NCBI GenBank assembly: GCA_948099385.1 | Contig: CANUEZ040000193.1 | Span: 1,376,501-1,440,500 of the forward strand | Direction of reading: 5' to 3' | DNA from: Fasciola hepatica | Taxonomy: Eukaryota > Platyhelminthes > Trematoda > Plagiorchiida > Fasciolidae | DNA length: 64,000 nt | In this document: positions 1-11,634 of the stretch, piece by piece | How positions within the stretch are numbered: position 1 is the stretch's first letter | Layout: each line of letters opens with the position of its first letter | The notes under the pieces: generated by a model | Told to the model about the DNA's origin: nothing | Database searches by the model: none | Seen by the model: only the letters and a program-made list of their open reading frames with translations | Translations under genes and position numbers: made by a program

Positions 1-1020
1 TCTGCTCCATAATTAGGTCTTCTGACAGGCTCTTTTGGGTCCATCCCATTTGGCTGATTTAGTTCCTTTAGGTTAGAACAACTCCATATTCCAAATAAAG
101 ACAAACTGAGAATTTTGCCTTTGGAGTCTTCTGGACATTCAAAGCTGTCAGTGTTCTTGCAGAATATATAAGTCGTACCTGAACTTCAAAAGATAACTTG
201 CAAAGATCGGGCTAACTAGGAAACAAATCGATTTCGTCTTAGTCCTTCCTCGAGTTCCGTCTAAGGAAAACTACTGTCCGAGTAGACGTTGTTTCGCATA
301 CATCTCTGACCGATAAATCATTATATGACAATCGTAAATGTGTTGATGTTCATGGTGTGTAGTTATCCCAGATATGTTGCTCTGAGCAGTAAGCAAGTTG
401 TGAACTAGCCCTGCTTGTTTTCTGTCCCAATACGGTGTAAATTTATGACTGGCCAGAATTAAACTATAGGCCATTTCGGCGAATGGCCACCACTGCTTAC
501 TTACACTGAGTTCAATTGGCGGATGTACCGGATATCATCCGGCCACAACGCTCCGCCGCCTGAATAGCAAGCTGCTTTGAACCAAACTTCCCTACTTATA
601 TCTTCCCATAGACTAACCAAATCAGGTAGCGAGTGTTGTTCATGAGACGGGTGACCTCGGTCTGTCTACCTTCCATGTTTCTCGCTAAGTAAACATCGTC
701 CTATTACGTTTAAATCTTGTCTGTATGAAGCTTTGATTTCTGCCGGGAATGAGTGTAGCCGAAGCAGATATATCACAGCTTTTAATGATTGCTTCCTTCC
801 AGTACAGAATATTGGTCAGAAGCATTTCAATATCACTATTTGATGTTTGAATTGTGTCCACCAACTAACTATCCTGATCAGTAGGATCCAGTTTGAGAAC
901 TATTGTGGTTTTGTCAGAAAGATCCTGTGTCAGTGATGTCAGTAGCTAAAACTGGTCGTTTCTTTAAATTCCATTGTTATCTGAACCCAGCAGCTTTGCC
1001 AGTGGCCGCAAAAATTGTGT
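1..1020. other. Outer left arm, no gene recognised
   Basis: Bases 1-85 match the plus-strand segment 46836-46918 in reverse complement, at clearly lower identity than the rest of the arm. Bases 86-240 have no counterpart in the right arm, and 241-1020 match it well except for a segment of about 145 bp present only on the right (44795-44939). This sequence lies upstream of the RTE relic, where an endonuclease domain would be expected, but I could not recognise endonuclease motifs in any frame. Confidence 0.5.
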
Positions 1021-3007
1021 TCTGGAGCGGATTAACACCGCAGTGTTAGGACCACCGAGAAGGCGTCAGGCTGTCTCAGATGCTATAGCTTCCCACCTAG
1101 CCACCAAGTTCAAAGGATAAACACCAGTCGGGAATCAGTGGACTTCACTTGAGACATCGTCCCACCAATCCGCCTCAAATGAACCGGGCCTTACGCGACG
1201 ACGACAGAAAGACTATGTCTCAATCTCGACACTTCAGTTAACCGAAAAGACTAGGAATGCCCGCCTGAATGGTCACACAGTCTCCGTGATATCCGAAGAA
1301 GGGCCACCCGCTCAACCAAAAGCAATCACAACCACTACTGAACCAAAATCACGGAGACCATGAGGACTGCGGCTAACTGTGCGGGCTTCTCGAGGCTCTT
1401 CTGTCTAATCCGCACTGCATCTGGAAAAGGACAGTTGGCAGAGGATCTCCTTTGCGATACTACCTGGCTGCTCTTTTCTGAGCAGACCGAAGAGATGCAG
1501 CGATGGACCGAACAGTTCGACTGTCTACTGCCCATCCTGCTGGAAGCTCCGTGAACCGATTCCCAGCAATTCAGAACGAGACCTATGAAGTTAATAACAA
1601 CCTATCAAGCTAAGATGATATCACTTATGTAATACATACGGGGAAGATCCGAAAATCCCTAGTAGCAGATTGCATCCCATCGGGGATAATATAATTTATC
1701 TTTTGGCACTGCTTGGTCCGCTGCATACTCTAGTTTGTTCATTCTGGGGGAAAGAATAACTCCCAACGGACTGATGAAATTCAGTTTTACTCATTATTCG
1801 AAAGAACGACGACAGAACTGTGTGCGCAAACAATCGTGGCATCAGTTTAATCGATTTGTCCGTCAAAATACTCCTCGTGATTTTGTTGTACCGCTTCTCA
1901 GCGATGTGGCACACGTGCACGCGCCCAAATAAGGAGGCTTCCACCATGGCACGGGATGCGTGGACGGAATATTCACCCTCCCCCGAGTATCAAAACATCG
2001 GCCTAAGTTTCAGCAACCAACTGCAGCTTGTCTTATTGATTTTCGGTCTGTCTCCAACTCAGTTGCCACAGAACTGCTCTACAAGCGGATGAAACGCCCC
2101 AAAATCATCCAAGTCTCATGAGGTCGTACTGCAAAAACACACATGCAAGAATACGCGACTACGAAGTGGAGTCCTATGACTTATTCCTCAATTGAGGTGT
2201 TGGATAAGGCTGTCCGTTGTCACCAGTGCTAATCAACTGCATTGTCAATGGAAAAATGCGTCAGGCTCTCACTGGTTATCCTGGTATTCGGCTTGGCACC
2301 AATGCCTCCCTCGTTGACCTTGAATTTGCAGACGATATCGTCATTCTCCGAGACAGTCCAACTGCCCACAGCCGGTTAACAATCGCAAAGAATCTTTTTC
2401 AAAGTCCAAGGGACTAGAGATCCGTAAGACGAAGACCAAGATCCTTTCGACAAACAATACACAGTTCATTCTCCCGATATATTTAAACGGCGAACATATT
2501 GAGCACGTCCTGCAATTCAAATATCTGAGCTCCTCGATACTTCCAGACTGACAAGCAAAAGACGAAATCTATTTGCGCACTGACAGTGCCAGGATTGCAT
2601 TTTTTTGAGCTTGGCAAAGCACTCTGGGTGCGCTGTGAATCAGCCCTCGGACCAAAGTTCGTGTCTCTCCGGTCGCTACCCGTCCAGTACTGACCTTCGG
2701 TTGCGAGACGTGGCCACTACAAGTTGAGGGCACCAGAAAGCTATAAGTACTTAACCTATGCTGTATGCGACGAATACAAAGAGTGGCTTGGCCAGAAAAG
2801 CTTCCAAACGAGACAATAAGGTACCGGTGCTTCGACAACGAAAAGCTGTTAGTGTTTCTCCAACCCCGAAGACTGCAGTGGTTTGAACATGTCCCACAAC
2901 GTCTGGGCACAAAGATATCAAAACCGCGCCAATCTCCTGTCGCCTTTCTGATAGCCACCTCTATAGGTATTTCGGTCGCTTTATTCCCATTCATCGTGGT
3001 CAGATAA
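1021..3007 (+). pseudogene. RTE-type non-LTR retrotransposon relic (linker-RT-C-terminus), left arm
   Basis: A frame-broken reverse transcriptase of the RTE/BovB type, which in intact elements copies the element RNA into DNA at a nicked target. In order, I see a linker with RRRQKDYVSISTLQL near 1183-1230, then FSRLFCLIRTASGK and EEMQRWTEQFDCLLP (to about 1535). RT block 1 follows (NNRGISL from 1829), then GCPLSPVLIN near 2210. The catalytic box is FADD at 2325-2336, inside DLEFADDIVIL. The C-terminal region has a CETWPL-like segment and RRIQRVAWPEKL...RRLQWFEHV (2765-2900). Several stops and frameshifts separate these pieces, so no functional protein is encoded. The mirrored copy lies at 42609-44451. 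The left copy keeps the 144 bp (1381-1524) containing the end of the linker, so it is the less deleted copy. Confidence 0.82.
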
Positions 3008-3710
3008 GCAATTTGACAACGGCTTCCAAGATAGGTGGACTTCGCCTTATCCGTTTTGATCTCTTATCCTCGAGTTTACAAATTAAGGGCTCACTTATCA
3101 TCTTACAGGAGCGCCTCGTTTTCATGAGACAATTTGCTGAATTCTGTATCGTATAAATGTTTGTGTTCATCATGAATGCGCACCTCTCAAAGGCTGAACA
3201 AGTCACTGATGACTATTTTGATTCGTCAGTTAACGTTTGCCACAAGAATGCCTAGTCAATTATCGTGCGTGCAGCACAGGGCCCTTTACGAGTACCCACC
3301 TGTGGAGCAAGACACAGTGGGCCTCGGGCACGTCACATAGGTGTGTCCTTGTTTCCCCACGTCCCCACCGTGGCACGATGTGAGTCACTGAGATACAAGA
3401 ATATTCAGAGGAGGTGATTGGTAAGTGAGAAGAGTTGATCAGATAAATAAGGATGAAATAATACAAATGGATTCAGTTACTCACACTTCGTGAAAGCGAA
3501 TTATATATCAACGGGATATATTTTTTAAGGATTCAACAACAGATGAGGTTGCTTACAATGGATACTGAGCAACGAGTAGTTCAACGAGTCCTAAAAATCG
3601 AGAAGTTTGGTTTAAAGTTTTCTACGACACTAATATTCAGTTATATCAGAAGTCACATTGACAGTGAGCATTAATCACAACCAATTCAAGGTCCTGTAAA
3701 TCACTTGACA
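3008..3710. other. Unassigned arm sequence after the RTE relic
   Basis: No recognisable protein, RNA or element end was found. Small minus-strand frames (3000-3206, 3260-3466) show no motif and recur identically in the right arm simply because the DNA is duplicated. The mirrored stretch is 41906-42608. Confidence 0.4.
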
Positions 3711-3903
3711 GACTTGCCGTGTGATTGAGGATAGGCTTATCACAAAAGTCCCTCTCAAGCTTTCTGCTTCTCAAGAAGAACAGATTTGTTCGCTCAGGCC
3801 GAACAAACAACTATATTTCCTGAGAGTAACGACGGAAACCGACCTCAGAGCATGGAAAGAAGCAATCGGTGATGGCAGGAGAGATTACCTGGAACAGAGT
3901 AGG
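3711..3903 (+). CDS. Possible exon: PH-domain C-terminal-like fragment, left arm
   Basis: An open frame runs from an in-frame stop at 3706 to beyond 3940, framed by a splice-acceptor-like CTTGACAG ending near 3710 and a donor-like GTAAAG at 3904. The translation ends with YFLRVTTETDLRAWKEAIGDG. The spacing from the first Tyr to the Trp (13 residues), followed by an amphipathic helix, matches the last strand and C-terminal helix of pleckstrin homology domains, which bind phosphoinositides or proteins at membranes. Only this end of a domain is visible; no preceding strands or neighbouring exons were found. It could be a captured host exon or chance. The right-arm copy has a stop at the Arg codon (AGA to TGA), which argues against current function. 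Confidence 0.22.
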
Positions 3904-4024
3904 GTAAAGCAGTCCATTTTGCTAACACGCGAAGTGCTTCAAAGTCGATAAAACGGATTCGTCCAACAATTGACGGGAAAAATTTGAGGATCAAGGCGCG
4001 AAATTCTCCAGTGCCAAACTCAGT

Positions 4025-4375
4025 GTAGGTAGGAACTACTCTGGTTTATTTGTTGAGAACACTGATAGAGAGCGAAATGGGGTGAACAATGTTTAAATTC
4101 AAAAGGATCTTACATTGGCTAGGAAGATTCCTCTGAGAAACGTGTAGTGAAACGGCTGATGCGGTGTGACTGCAACCGCGTTTATCCCAAAATTGAATGA
4201 TCAAACCATCACACGCAGGAATTGTACAAGCGGATGCATGTGTCAGTAGAATCAGTTGACTGCAGATCGATTGACATACGAAGCAAACGAGAGTGGACGG
4301 TGTAGCAGGACTAAGAACAAAAATCAATTGTGTAAATGTCCGGACCGACGCGTAGAAATCAATACAAGATCTACA
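4025..4375 (-). repeat. 3' LTR of the CsRn1-type element, left arm
   Basis: Partner of the LTR at 6439-6843, about 50 bp shorter. It follows the integrase C-terminal tail in the minus direction. End coordinates are approximate. Confidence 0.6.
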
Positions 4376-4575
4376 GAATCCCCACAGCCCTCCCCAGAGC
4401 ATCGCATACATGTGCACAGACGCTCGCTGAAAACGCACAGGCTTAACACTATTGCTGCCCTAACGGGTTGTGAGAGAAGGGACAGTGTCAGTCTCTTGCC
4501 GAGTACTCAGTTCAATAGAAACACGAGGACTGAAATTGTTCGAAAAAAAAAACAGAATTATTCATGGAGGGAACC

Positions 4576-6390
4576 GAAACCATATATTCTGAATCAAGGT
4601 GTGCTACTATGAGGCGATCAATACTGACAGTGTCTGGCCGACCAGCCTTACCGACGACAAAAGATTTGATTTCTCTTTTCGGGAAATGACATGAAACGGT
4701 CCTGAGTATGCTGTATGCAGCAGGGGTTTACCTCATCACAACGAAGACAAAACATGAGAGCACGTAACAAATCTTTGGAGAAGTGAGTGTGACGAATGTA
4801 GGACCGATCTGGAAGCGAAAGGAGTGATTTGATTTACAACTGTAATTGTCGTGCAAAACTGGAAGGGTCAGTAAGATCAAGACTGCGTCCAAAACGCTTG
4901 CCGGGCAATTGTAGGGATTTGCTGAACAACAAACCTGGTTAGGGAAGGCCGCCTGTCCAATTCACAGAGGGAGAGATGGAGCTGAAAGGGAAGCTTTTAA
5001 TTGTCTATGACAGCGCTCCACATATCCATTAGATGATAGAGATACCTTCATTGTCAACATGATGACTAAGGAAACCAACAGATTTTGCACCGAGCATAAA
5101 TTTGAAGATATTGACTGAGATGCCAAAACCTGGGAAGCGCAAATGTTCATCATGTTGGTTTCGTCCGTGCTAGCAACGAGAACGTCACCAATATAAACGA
5201 GAAAGCATTTGTCACAATAACTGTTGTCCGTGAATGTGTAAAATTGGATAACTGTCGGGTACGGAGGGGTTGTTATGGGTGCGATAATCATCACACGGGC
5301 GCCAGTCATCGCTGTGCTTTAGAACCATATGAAGTGAGGAGCCCCAAAGACCATTTGATGGGCGAATTATCCCCAAGTTTAGCTTATGTTCCAATTTTGC
5401 TTTTGCTATCGATGGTCACTCAAGTAATAACCGATGAGCACGCGCTCAGATTGTTGAACCTTTGGCGACAATGTGATGTTGGGCGCCGTGTGGTGCTTGT
5501 GAAGAAAATAATTTTGGTTGTGTGACTGTCGCAAAATCGTCCAAAATGAAGGAAAATAAAGAGCGTAATGTCATGGAAGGTATCCCGAGAAAGGTAATGG
5601 AGGTACTTGTGCCATATATTTCAATAGATGTATTGCTGTCCAACAGAACACGGTGTCCCACATCAACCACAAGTGAAAAGTCAGAAAGGAAATTTTCTCG
5701 TGGCAATCCAGGGTGACTGTTGGCGTTAACCCAGGTCAGTGTCAGTAGCTTTTAACCGTATGTCTTTATTGGGGAGCTATTGGCTTCTTGCAGAGAGGGA
5801 CTAGTAGGTCGCAAACTGTGTTCACCAGAGGGAATGGGAATGACACGGACCTGAGTACATGTATTAGCCGGAAACTTTATTCCAGTAGACGGACCAAAGA
5901 TGTGGAAATGGCGACAAGGAAAACAGCATTCATCTGGGGAGTGATGTTGGCAGTTTGTTCTTGGAGATCTGAGATACAATCGGAAACTGATGTTTGCGAC
6001 GTCGAAGAGGCCAGCATGCTTATAGGGTTTGTTTTCAAGTGTCTTTCAACGGTGACTGCTAGTTCCTCAATCGAAACGTCTGGGTTAATTACGCAAGAAT
6101 TCTCTTGAACGAGGGAGGAACTAGTTTCAACAACCGATGTCTTAGGAAATAGTCATTGATTTCATGTGACTGCAAAAATTGCTTCATGTATCATAGAAGT
6201 TGAAAGGGCTTGCGATCGCCGAGGGAAAGATTTGTGAAAAAAGTTTCGATACGATATCGATCAGACAAACCGATCCGCTGGATAATTGCATGCTTGATTG
6301 TGTCGTAGGGATTGTTTGAATGGGTTTCATGATTCAGATCGCACTTCTTCCGCAACTTTGGCAGGAAGGCTTTGAATATCATGTGAATGC
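4576..6390 (-). pseudogene. gag-pol relic of the CsRn1-type element, left arm
   Basis: In the minus direction this begins with gag (6382-6191): NPYDTIKHAIIQRIGLSDRY followed by FTNLSLGDRKPFQLL, which fits the conserved gag helix of the CsRn1 group. Next is a Cys/His stretch CCFPCRHFHIFG (5925-5885). The degenerate protease has NTC at 5857-5865 in place of the catalytic DTG, then RPTSPSLQEANSSPIKTYG. A VVDVGHRVLLDSNTS segment precedes RT, whose start includes [17 protein letters not shown] and [23 protein letters not shown] (5184-5195) replaces YIDD. Pol then jumps to SSNGYVERCHRQLKA of integrase (about 5028), and the integrase tail ends with RPDTVSIDRLIVAHLDSE. Stops and frameshifts occur throughout. 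Confidence 0.8.
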
Positions 6391-6438
6391 ATTGTAGACT
6401 GACGACGCACGCGATTGATGTGGAAAATTGCCTCTATT

Positions 6439-6843
6439 TGTGCGAACTATATTACTTTGTTTAACACCGTGACTGAAGCCTCGAGGGAGTTATGGTTGAT
6501 TTTAAAACCATTAGAATCCATATCGGATGAGAATGGTGAACAAAATGTGGTGGTATAATTTGTAAATGATGGGTTGGAAACACAATAACTGGAATCAGAA
6601 ACGCAAGCATACGGAGTTGTTGTTAAGAGCCTGACGCGCTGATTCCAAAAGTGAATGATCAAACCATCGCACGCAGAGAGCCAACGTTCGTGTGCGTGTG
6701 TCATTAAAGTCAGCTGACTGCGGATCGATAGGCAAATGAAGCAAACGAGAGTGGACGGTGTAGCAGGACTGAGAACAAAAATCAATTCTGTAAATGTCCG
6801 GAACAATGCGTAAAAATCAATACGAGCTCTATATTCTCTGGCA
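6439..6843 (-). repeat. 5' LTR of the CsRn1-type element, left arm
   Basis: Begins with TGTCAGAGA in element orientation and ends near GTTCGCACA. It aligns with the second LTR at 4025-4375 over its whole length at moderate identity, including GATGGTTTGATCATTCA. Boundaries are approximate, and I did not find a clear target-site duplication or primer-binding site. Confidence 0.6.
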
Positions 6844-7149
6844 GTTTGAAATGGTATCAGGTACAGGCTTTTCCTTCTTTCCTAAACTCCTGAGGAACCT
6901 ATTTCACACGACTCACAGCAGTACCTTCGTACCTTTTCTCACGGACGCCGGGTCTGATCGACCCCGCGGAGCAAACATAACTAACACAAAACTCTTCGTA
7001 GAAAGTCATTTTCAGAGCGCACATTCACTGTGCAAGCAAGATTGACTTCAGGCCAGCGTCCTTGTTTGGCTATTTCGATTGCAGGTAGCAATAGGCTATC
7101 TTCCTTGAATTTCGGAGTCAATTGGCCCATTTCTGTCTAGTTTATTTGC

Positions 7150-7720
7150 CGTCCTCGAAGAGAGTCTGCTAGTGGATTTACGTTCCCCCGGCGCAGTTTG
7201 AAAATTGCCTCTGCTCTACTGCCCACCGATAGGCAGGGACCGTTGCCTAGTATATGTTAGTCTTTGAAGCAAAGACCAATCCGTCCCTAACATCCGAAAT
7301 CATGAGCACTGAAGGGCAATCCTTCATTTGTTCATTGTCCTATCTTTGATGACGGCAAGAGCCGCTTAAGAATTTACCAGATCATCCTCTCGCATATCTC
7401 AACCAATTTCTGGAGGATGACCGTTTAGAGAGCCAGTGAGTATCTCTTGAAATCGGGGGTTCGTTGAATGTTCGTTGGTCTAATCAAACGATACATTCTC
7501 CCAACATTGAGATATATTCCACCAAGTTAGTTTCATTGTCTCCACCGGTATGCTTCGCCGCCCATCGAGGCTCAAAATTGCCATGCTGAACGAGTCAGTA
7601 TCGTGGATGATGAAGAACACCATTCCTCCCGCGTTCTGCTTACTGGTATTGGTGATACCATTTGGTAGATATGTGGGCTGCGTTAGATGCAATCCCCGTA
7701 AAGTTATCGGATTTGTTAGT
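7150..7720 (-). pseudogene. Possible second gypsy RNase H relic, left arm
   Basis: On the minus strand, fragments read HDTDSFSMAIL with SLDGRR, then NLVEYISMLGECIV, and finally FKLRRGNVNPLADSLRGRQ. This resembles the order in gypsy RNase H: the TDAS box, the YSMLEKE helix, and the R-G-x-x-N-x-ADALSR exit. Many frameshifts separate them, so the call is tentative. The stretch adjoins the 5' LTR of the CsRn1-type element but is not part of that element. Its mirror in the right arm is unusually diverged. Confidence 0.38.
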
Positions 7721-9379
7721 GGAAGAAAACAGAGTCAAGCATGTCTTTCATCTAAGCAGATGGAGAGAAGGGCAGACATCGGGATCACTAAACCTGGCCA
7801 TGAGGAAACATGCTACTGACGTCAGACAGCTGTATATCATTGCGTTCAAACGAAAGGAGTTACAACAGGGTCACGAGTATTCGGTTATAAACGATACGGT
7901 GCCTCACCAAATGAGGTGATCCAGGAAATTTGATGTGATATGCAGAAAATTCAACTATCACTTCTATGTGGTCGAAATTCTCAGCTTAATAAATAACCGC
8001 ATGTGAACAGGAAAGGTAGCTCAAAATCCACAAAATTGGAGATGAAGTTTGGAACAAGGACGCAAACTACTCGCCAGTCAGGTTGGCCGTGAAAAGTAGA
8101 AGCTAGTTAAATAAATTGGTGTAATCAACCGATATGTCACTCATATTGACAAATCTACACTTCGCACAGACGTTTAAGTAAAATTGCATCAAGACACACC
8201 TATCTTTATGGGGAGCTAATCACGGTGAAATGGGAACGTGTTAGTATTTGTTATCGACACTGTATTACTAATTTTAACGGTACATCACAGAGGATGAGTG
8301 CAAAATAATTTGGTTGAAGTTATTACCCCAGCTGGCATTGGAGCTCGGTCGTCGCATTCTTATAACAATGGTGGATAGTGAACACGTTGCCGTGGTCAAA
8401 GTTATGTGCGATTGTTTCAGACGACAGACGTTCTCCATAGGATCGGTACATCACTCAATTTTGTAAAGTATGTTTATATAAATTATTAGTTGCAAAACCT
8501 ACTGATCGATTAACATTCTATCATTACTTAGTTTTACTTGTCAAGAATAGTCTTGGGGAAGGATGATGCCGTACTTCGTGCCCAGGTTCCAACGAAATTG
8601 CCTCGACTAGTTTTTCAATGGTCCCCTTAAATTAGTAATCCGCGTGCTGTCCCTAATAGGAGGACATTCACTGTTTCATATTCAACTGGAAAATACACTG
8701 CACAGTGAAACTTTCAATTGCTATTTGCCCGTGTGAGATGGGTCCACGTTCTTACATGACTTGGTTGTGGAGAATACTGTCAACATCACATGATCTACGG
8801 ATTCCGCACACAGTGTTTAAAGTGGCATTGTGTTCAGGGCATTGAACAGAGGACACATTGTGCCAAGCAATGTCATCCTTCCAAAATATACGTCCTTTAA
8901 ATAACAACAAGAAAATTTCTTGGAATCTGAGTATTATAATTTTTTGATCCATATAAGATTGTTCACCTGGATGCTTATGTTCCTAAGTCTGACACTAGGA
9001 CATCGTTGTTAAAATGTCGAAGTAAATTACTTAGAATCAGTTTATTGATAATTTTATTCGGAAAAGTTGATCACTAAATCACTTCTTTGAGAAATTACTG
9101 AAAATACCTTGTGCTTTATATATATATATATATCTATATATATATATATATCACAAAGTGACAATGATAAAATGACCCACCACTGAAATAACCATTGTGA
9201 TAACCTGAGACCTACAGAAATCAGGAAGTCCCGAAATTACGTAACTGACCGAGGGAAACCCTCGATATGGAGTCAACTGTGTCTTCTAATCGAGCACAAG
9301 TTCAGAATAGGTCGTAGTCGCTATCAGGCTAATTAAAATACCATAATCCATTCAAGCGGGATGTTGTAATACGAGTTGG
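7721..9379. other. Unassigned left-arm stretch
   Basis: Includes the left side of the replaced block (7721-7994) and then ordinary arm sequence to the BEL/Pao relic. A minus-strand frame of 66 codons at 8752-8952 (mirrored and identical at 36244-36444) shows no motif. A (TA)n tract sits at 9117-9151. Confidence 0.4.
9117..9151. repeat. (TA)n microsatellite
   Basis: TA repeat with one C interruption. The mirror tract at 36035-36074 is longer and lacks that interruption. Confidence 0.95.
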
Positions 9380-9391
9380 AATAAGTTTACG

Positions 9392-10139
9392 ATGGAACAC
9401 ACTCTACCCCAGTTGGAACACAAGCACATTGTCATACATCCACAAAACATGTATGTCACTAAGTCAGTGTTCCAATACTACCACGAAAGGAACGGACATA
9501 AAGGTCCTTTGCATGTACTGTCAGTACTGCGGTGCTGTGACTGGATTGTTCATGGGCACTTCGCATTTAGGGACACAGTAAGAAATTGTTCTCATTGCAA
9601 ACGTTAGCGGAAAAATAACTCACCGTTTTTGTAATGAAAGGAATGGTGGACCAAGAAGCGTTACTAACTACAGGTGGTCAATTTAGCTCAATGAGAAAAT
9701 ACGCTTTCACTTATTGATAGTTGTCCAAAAAGGATCTCGAAGAATAGGATCACCAAATGCAAAGGCCGAACAAGAGAACTCATTTTGCATTTCATAAAAG
9801 CATGCAACAAAAGAATGTGCAAAATCAGTGACTGGACGCGGATGTCAGTCGATCATAAAGATGGTTGATGATTTTCTCCCACCCCGGGCATCTTGTGAAT
9901 AACGATTCGTGGTTCGTGTTCTGTTAACAAGCTCACTTGGTCTATTCAAGAACCGAGTCTACAGTGTGCTTTCCGATAGTGTATCCACCAATGGGGCTTC
10001 GATTTCACATACATTCGCCAGTGAAAATAACAGTGGTGGTTCGATTTTGACATTTCCGAAATCTGCTAGGCAAAATATTTTGGATTTTGTACCTGCGGAT
10101 ACTGATGGACAATACGGGAATTTGTTTTTGATGGTTTGA
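9392..10139 (+). pseudogene. BEL/Pao-type integrase relic (zinc-binding domain), left arm
   Basis: The frame 9392-9607 (71 codons) contains an HHCC zinc-binding module: His31-x4-His36, then 29 residues, then Cys66-x2-Cys69. Its core, HVLSVLRCCDWIVHGHFAF, is the pattern of BEL/Pao integrases (LR..YWI..G). The module binds retroelement DNA ends in the integration complex. A TAG stop follows at once, and the downstream sequence to 10139 gives only weak, frame-shifted similarity to an integrase core. No RT, RNase H or LTR of this element was recognised nearby. The right-arm copy differs at Asp49 (Gly there). Confidence 0.58.
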
Positions 10140-11634
10140 AAATGCGTTATTATATAGCAAGATGGTTGAATAAACCTATCAACTTAATCTTACAACGCAC
10201 GCACTTACCTTGCATCTATCTGAAGCTGTTGATCCCATCACATTTGACCAAGCACCAGACGACCTTCATCGACTGTGCCGATTTTATGTACACATTGCAC
10301 TGAGTCAATTTTTAGGGCTTGCTTACCCACAACAGCGTTCTCAATCATAACGAATGTAACCGGCGCGAGATTTACTCTCACAAAACATTCAGCCGAGTTG
10401 GGGAGTTACAAGCAAGAGAGTTGTATATGATTCTTGCATTTCAGTAGTTGATCAAGCACATTGCACATTATTTCGATTCCCTGAAATCGCTTGTTATTGA
10501 ACCAAAATGGTATAGAAAATTCCTTTCTATATTATCCAATTTTGGTAGTGAAGAGGAGTGACAATGAGACCATTTCTCTCGCAGTCCAAAACCCTAACTA
10601 CATATATCAGATGTTGGGACGTTTTGATAAGTAGCAACTACTCTGATCAATCATTAGTCTGTATTACTTGAAAATGGTGGATACAAACACGCACATAATA
10701 AGTATATATTCAGTAAATGTAAAAGCAAAAGTGAATTCCGTAACCGCATATTGAATATACGACTGGCCTTCTTCTGTCATGTTTCCTGTTTACGCACAAT
10801 AAGAATAGACCCTGTGGGACAAGAAGGAATCGCTCCTGAACTGGGAGGCATGATATGAGTTTGATAGATCACAAAGTACACAGATCCAAATTATGCAACG
10901 GAAATTCGCATGAATCTCGTTGAATAACGAGTTCTGCTACACACATTTCGATATATATCGGCCGACAGGATTTCGGTTAGTGCTTCAGAAGAACTAATAG
11001 ATACTGTTTGTTGATGAGCTCAAAAACGAATCAAATCCGTATGCAGTCAGCTTGTCCCTTAAACCCCAAAATTATGTGGATATTATCATAAAAGACAACT
11101 ATCATTCTGCACCACTGAAAGCCTGCGCACTGATGATGTTGCATTGGTTAAAGTGGGACTCGTTACGATTTCAAGGTCAAGCTCAGCAATCAGAAAATCA
11201 TAAAGTCCATCAACCTGAACTACGATGAATACAGGTTTGTAAATTGTCTGAAACTTATCAGAATTTGGAAAATGTAAGTGTTTCACGGCACATTTTTTCA
11301 TTGATGACATGATTTGGCTTCTGTCGAATGACCCCGTTCAAAGAGTTCAGGTTCTGAAAAATCTTTCTGGTAATATACAGTGAGATGTTAAGTGGGGTTG
11401 AGGTCGTCTCAAATGTGAAGTACCTATATTCCGGGAATAAGATAACTTGGAATGAGGGGCCACCCTCCGGCTCTCCAGTACAGTTTGATTATGCGGGCGT
11501 TGTTATTGAGTTCGCAGGTCTTAGAAGATGCGCGCGACGAAACGGAACTAAATCATCCAGACAGCCGCTAACAGTCACTCTTACCGAACCGAGTGGAATA
11601 AACCACTCAGCTACTGAGATTTGTTTCATTCGAG

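Larger units (their letters stand above)
4025..6843 (-). mobile_element. CsRn1-type Ty3/gypsy LTR retrotransposon, internally deleted, left arm
   Basis: Minus-strand element with a 5' LTR at 6439-6843 and a 3' LTR at 4025-4375. Between them lie, in order, gag, a CHCC-like finger and protease, part of RT, the extreme end of integrase and the integrase tail. The LTRs share blocks such as TGATTTTTGTTCT and CTACACCGTCCACTCTCGTT but differ at many positions, so the insertion is old. Pol is broken by two deletions: the RT palm is missing, and RT is fused directly to late integrase. The protease loop reads NTC instead of DTG (5857-5865) and the RT box reads YIGD (5184-5195). The left copy also has an in-frame 15-bp deletion in RT near 5130 relative to the right copy. 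The element cannot move on its own. Confidence 0.85.

Noticed and set aside
4256..4612. 118-codon frame identical in both arms and partly at 50460
   Set aside because: Antisense to the integrase tail and 3' LTR of the CsRn1-type element; conserved only because the DNA is copied.
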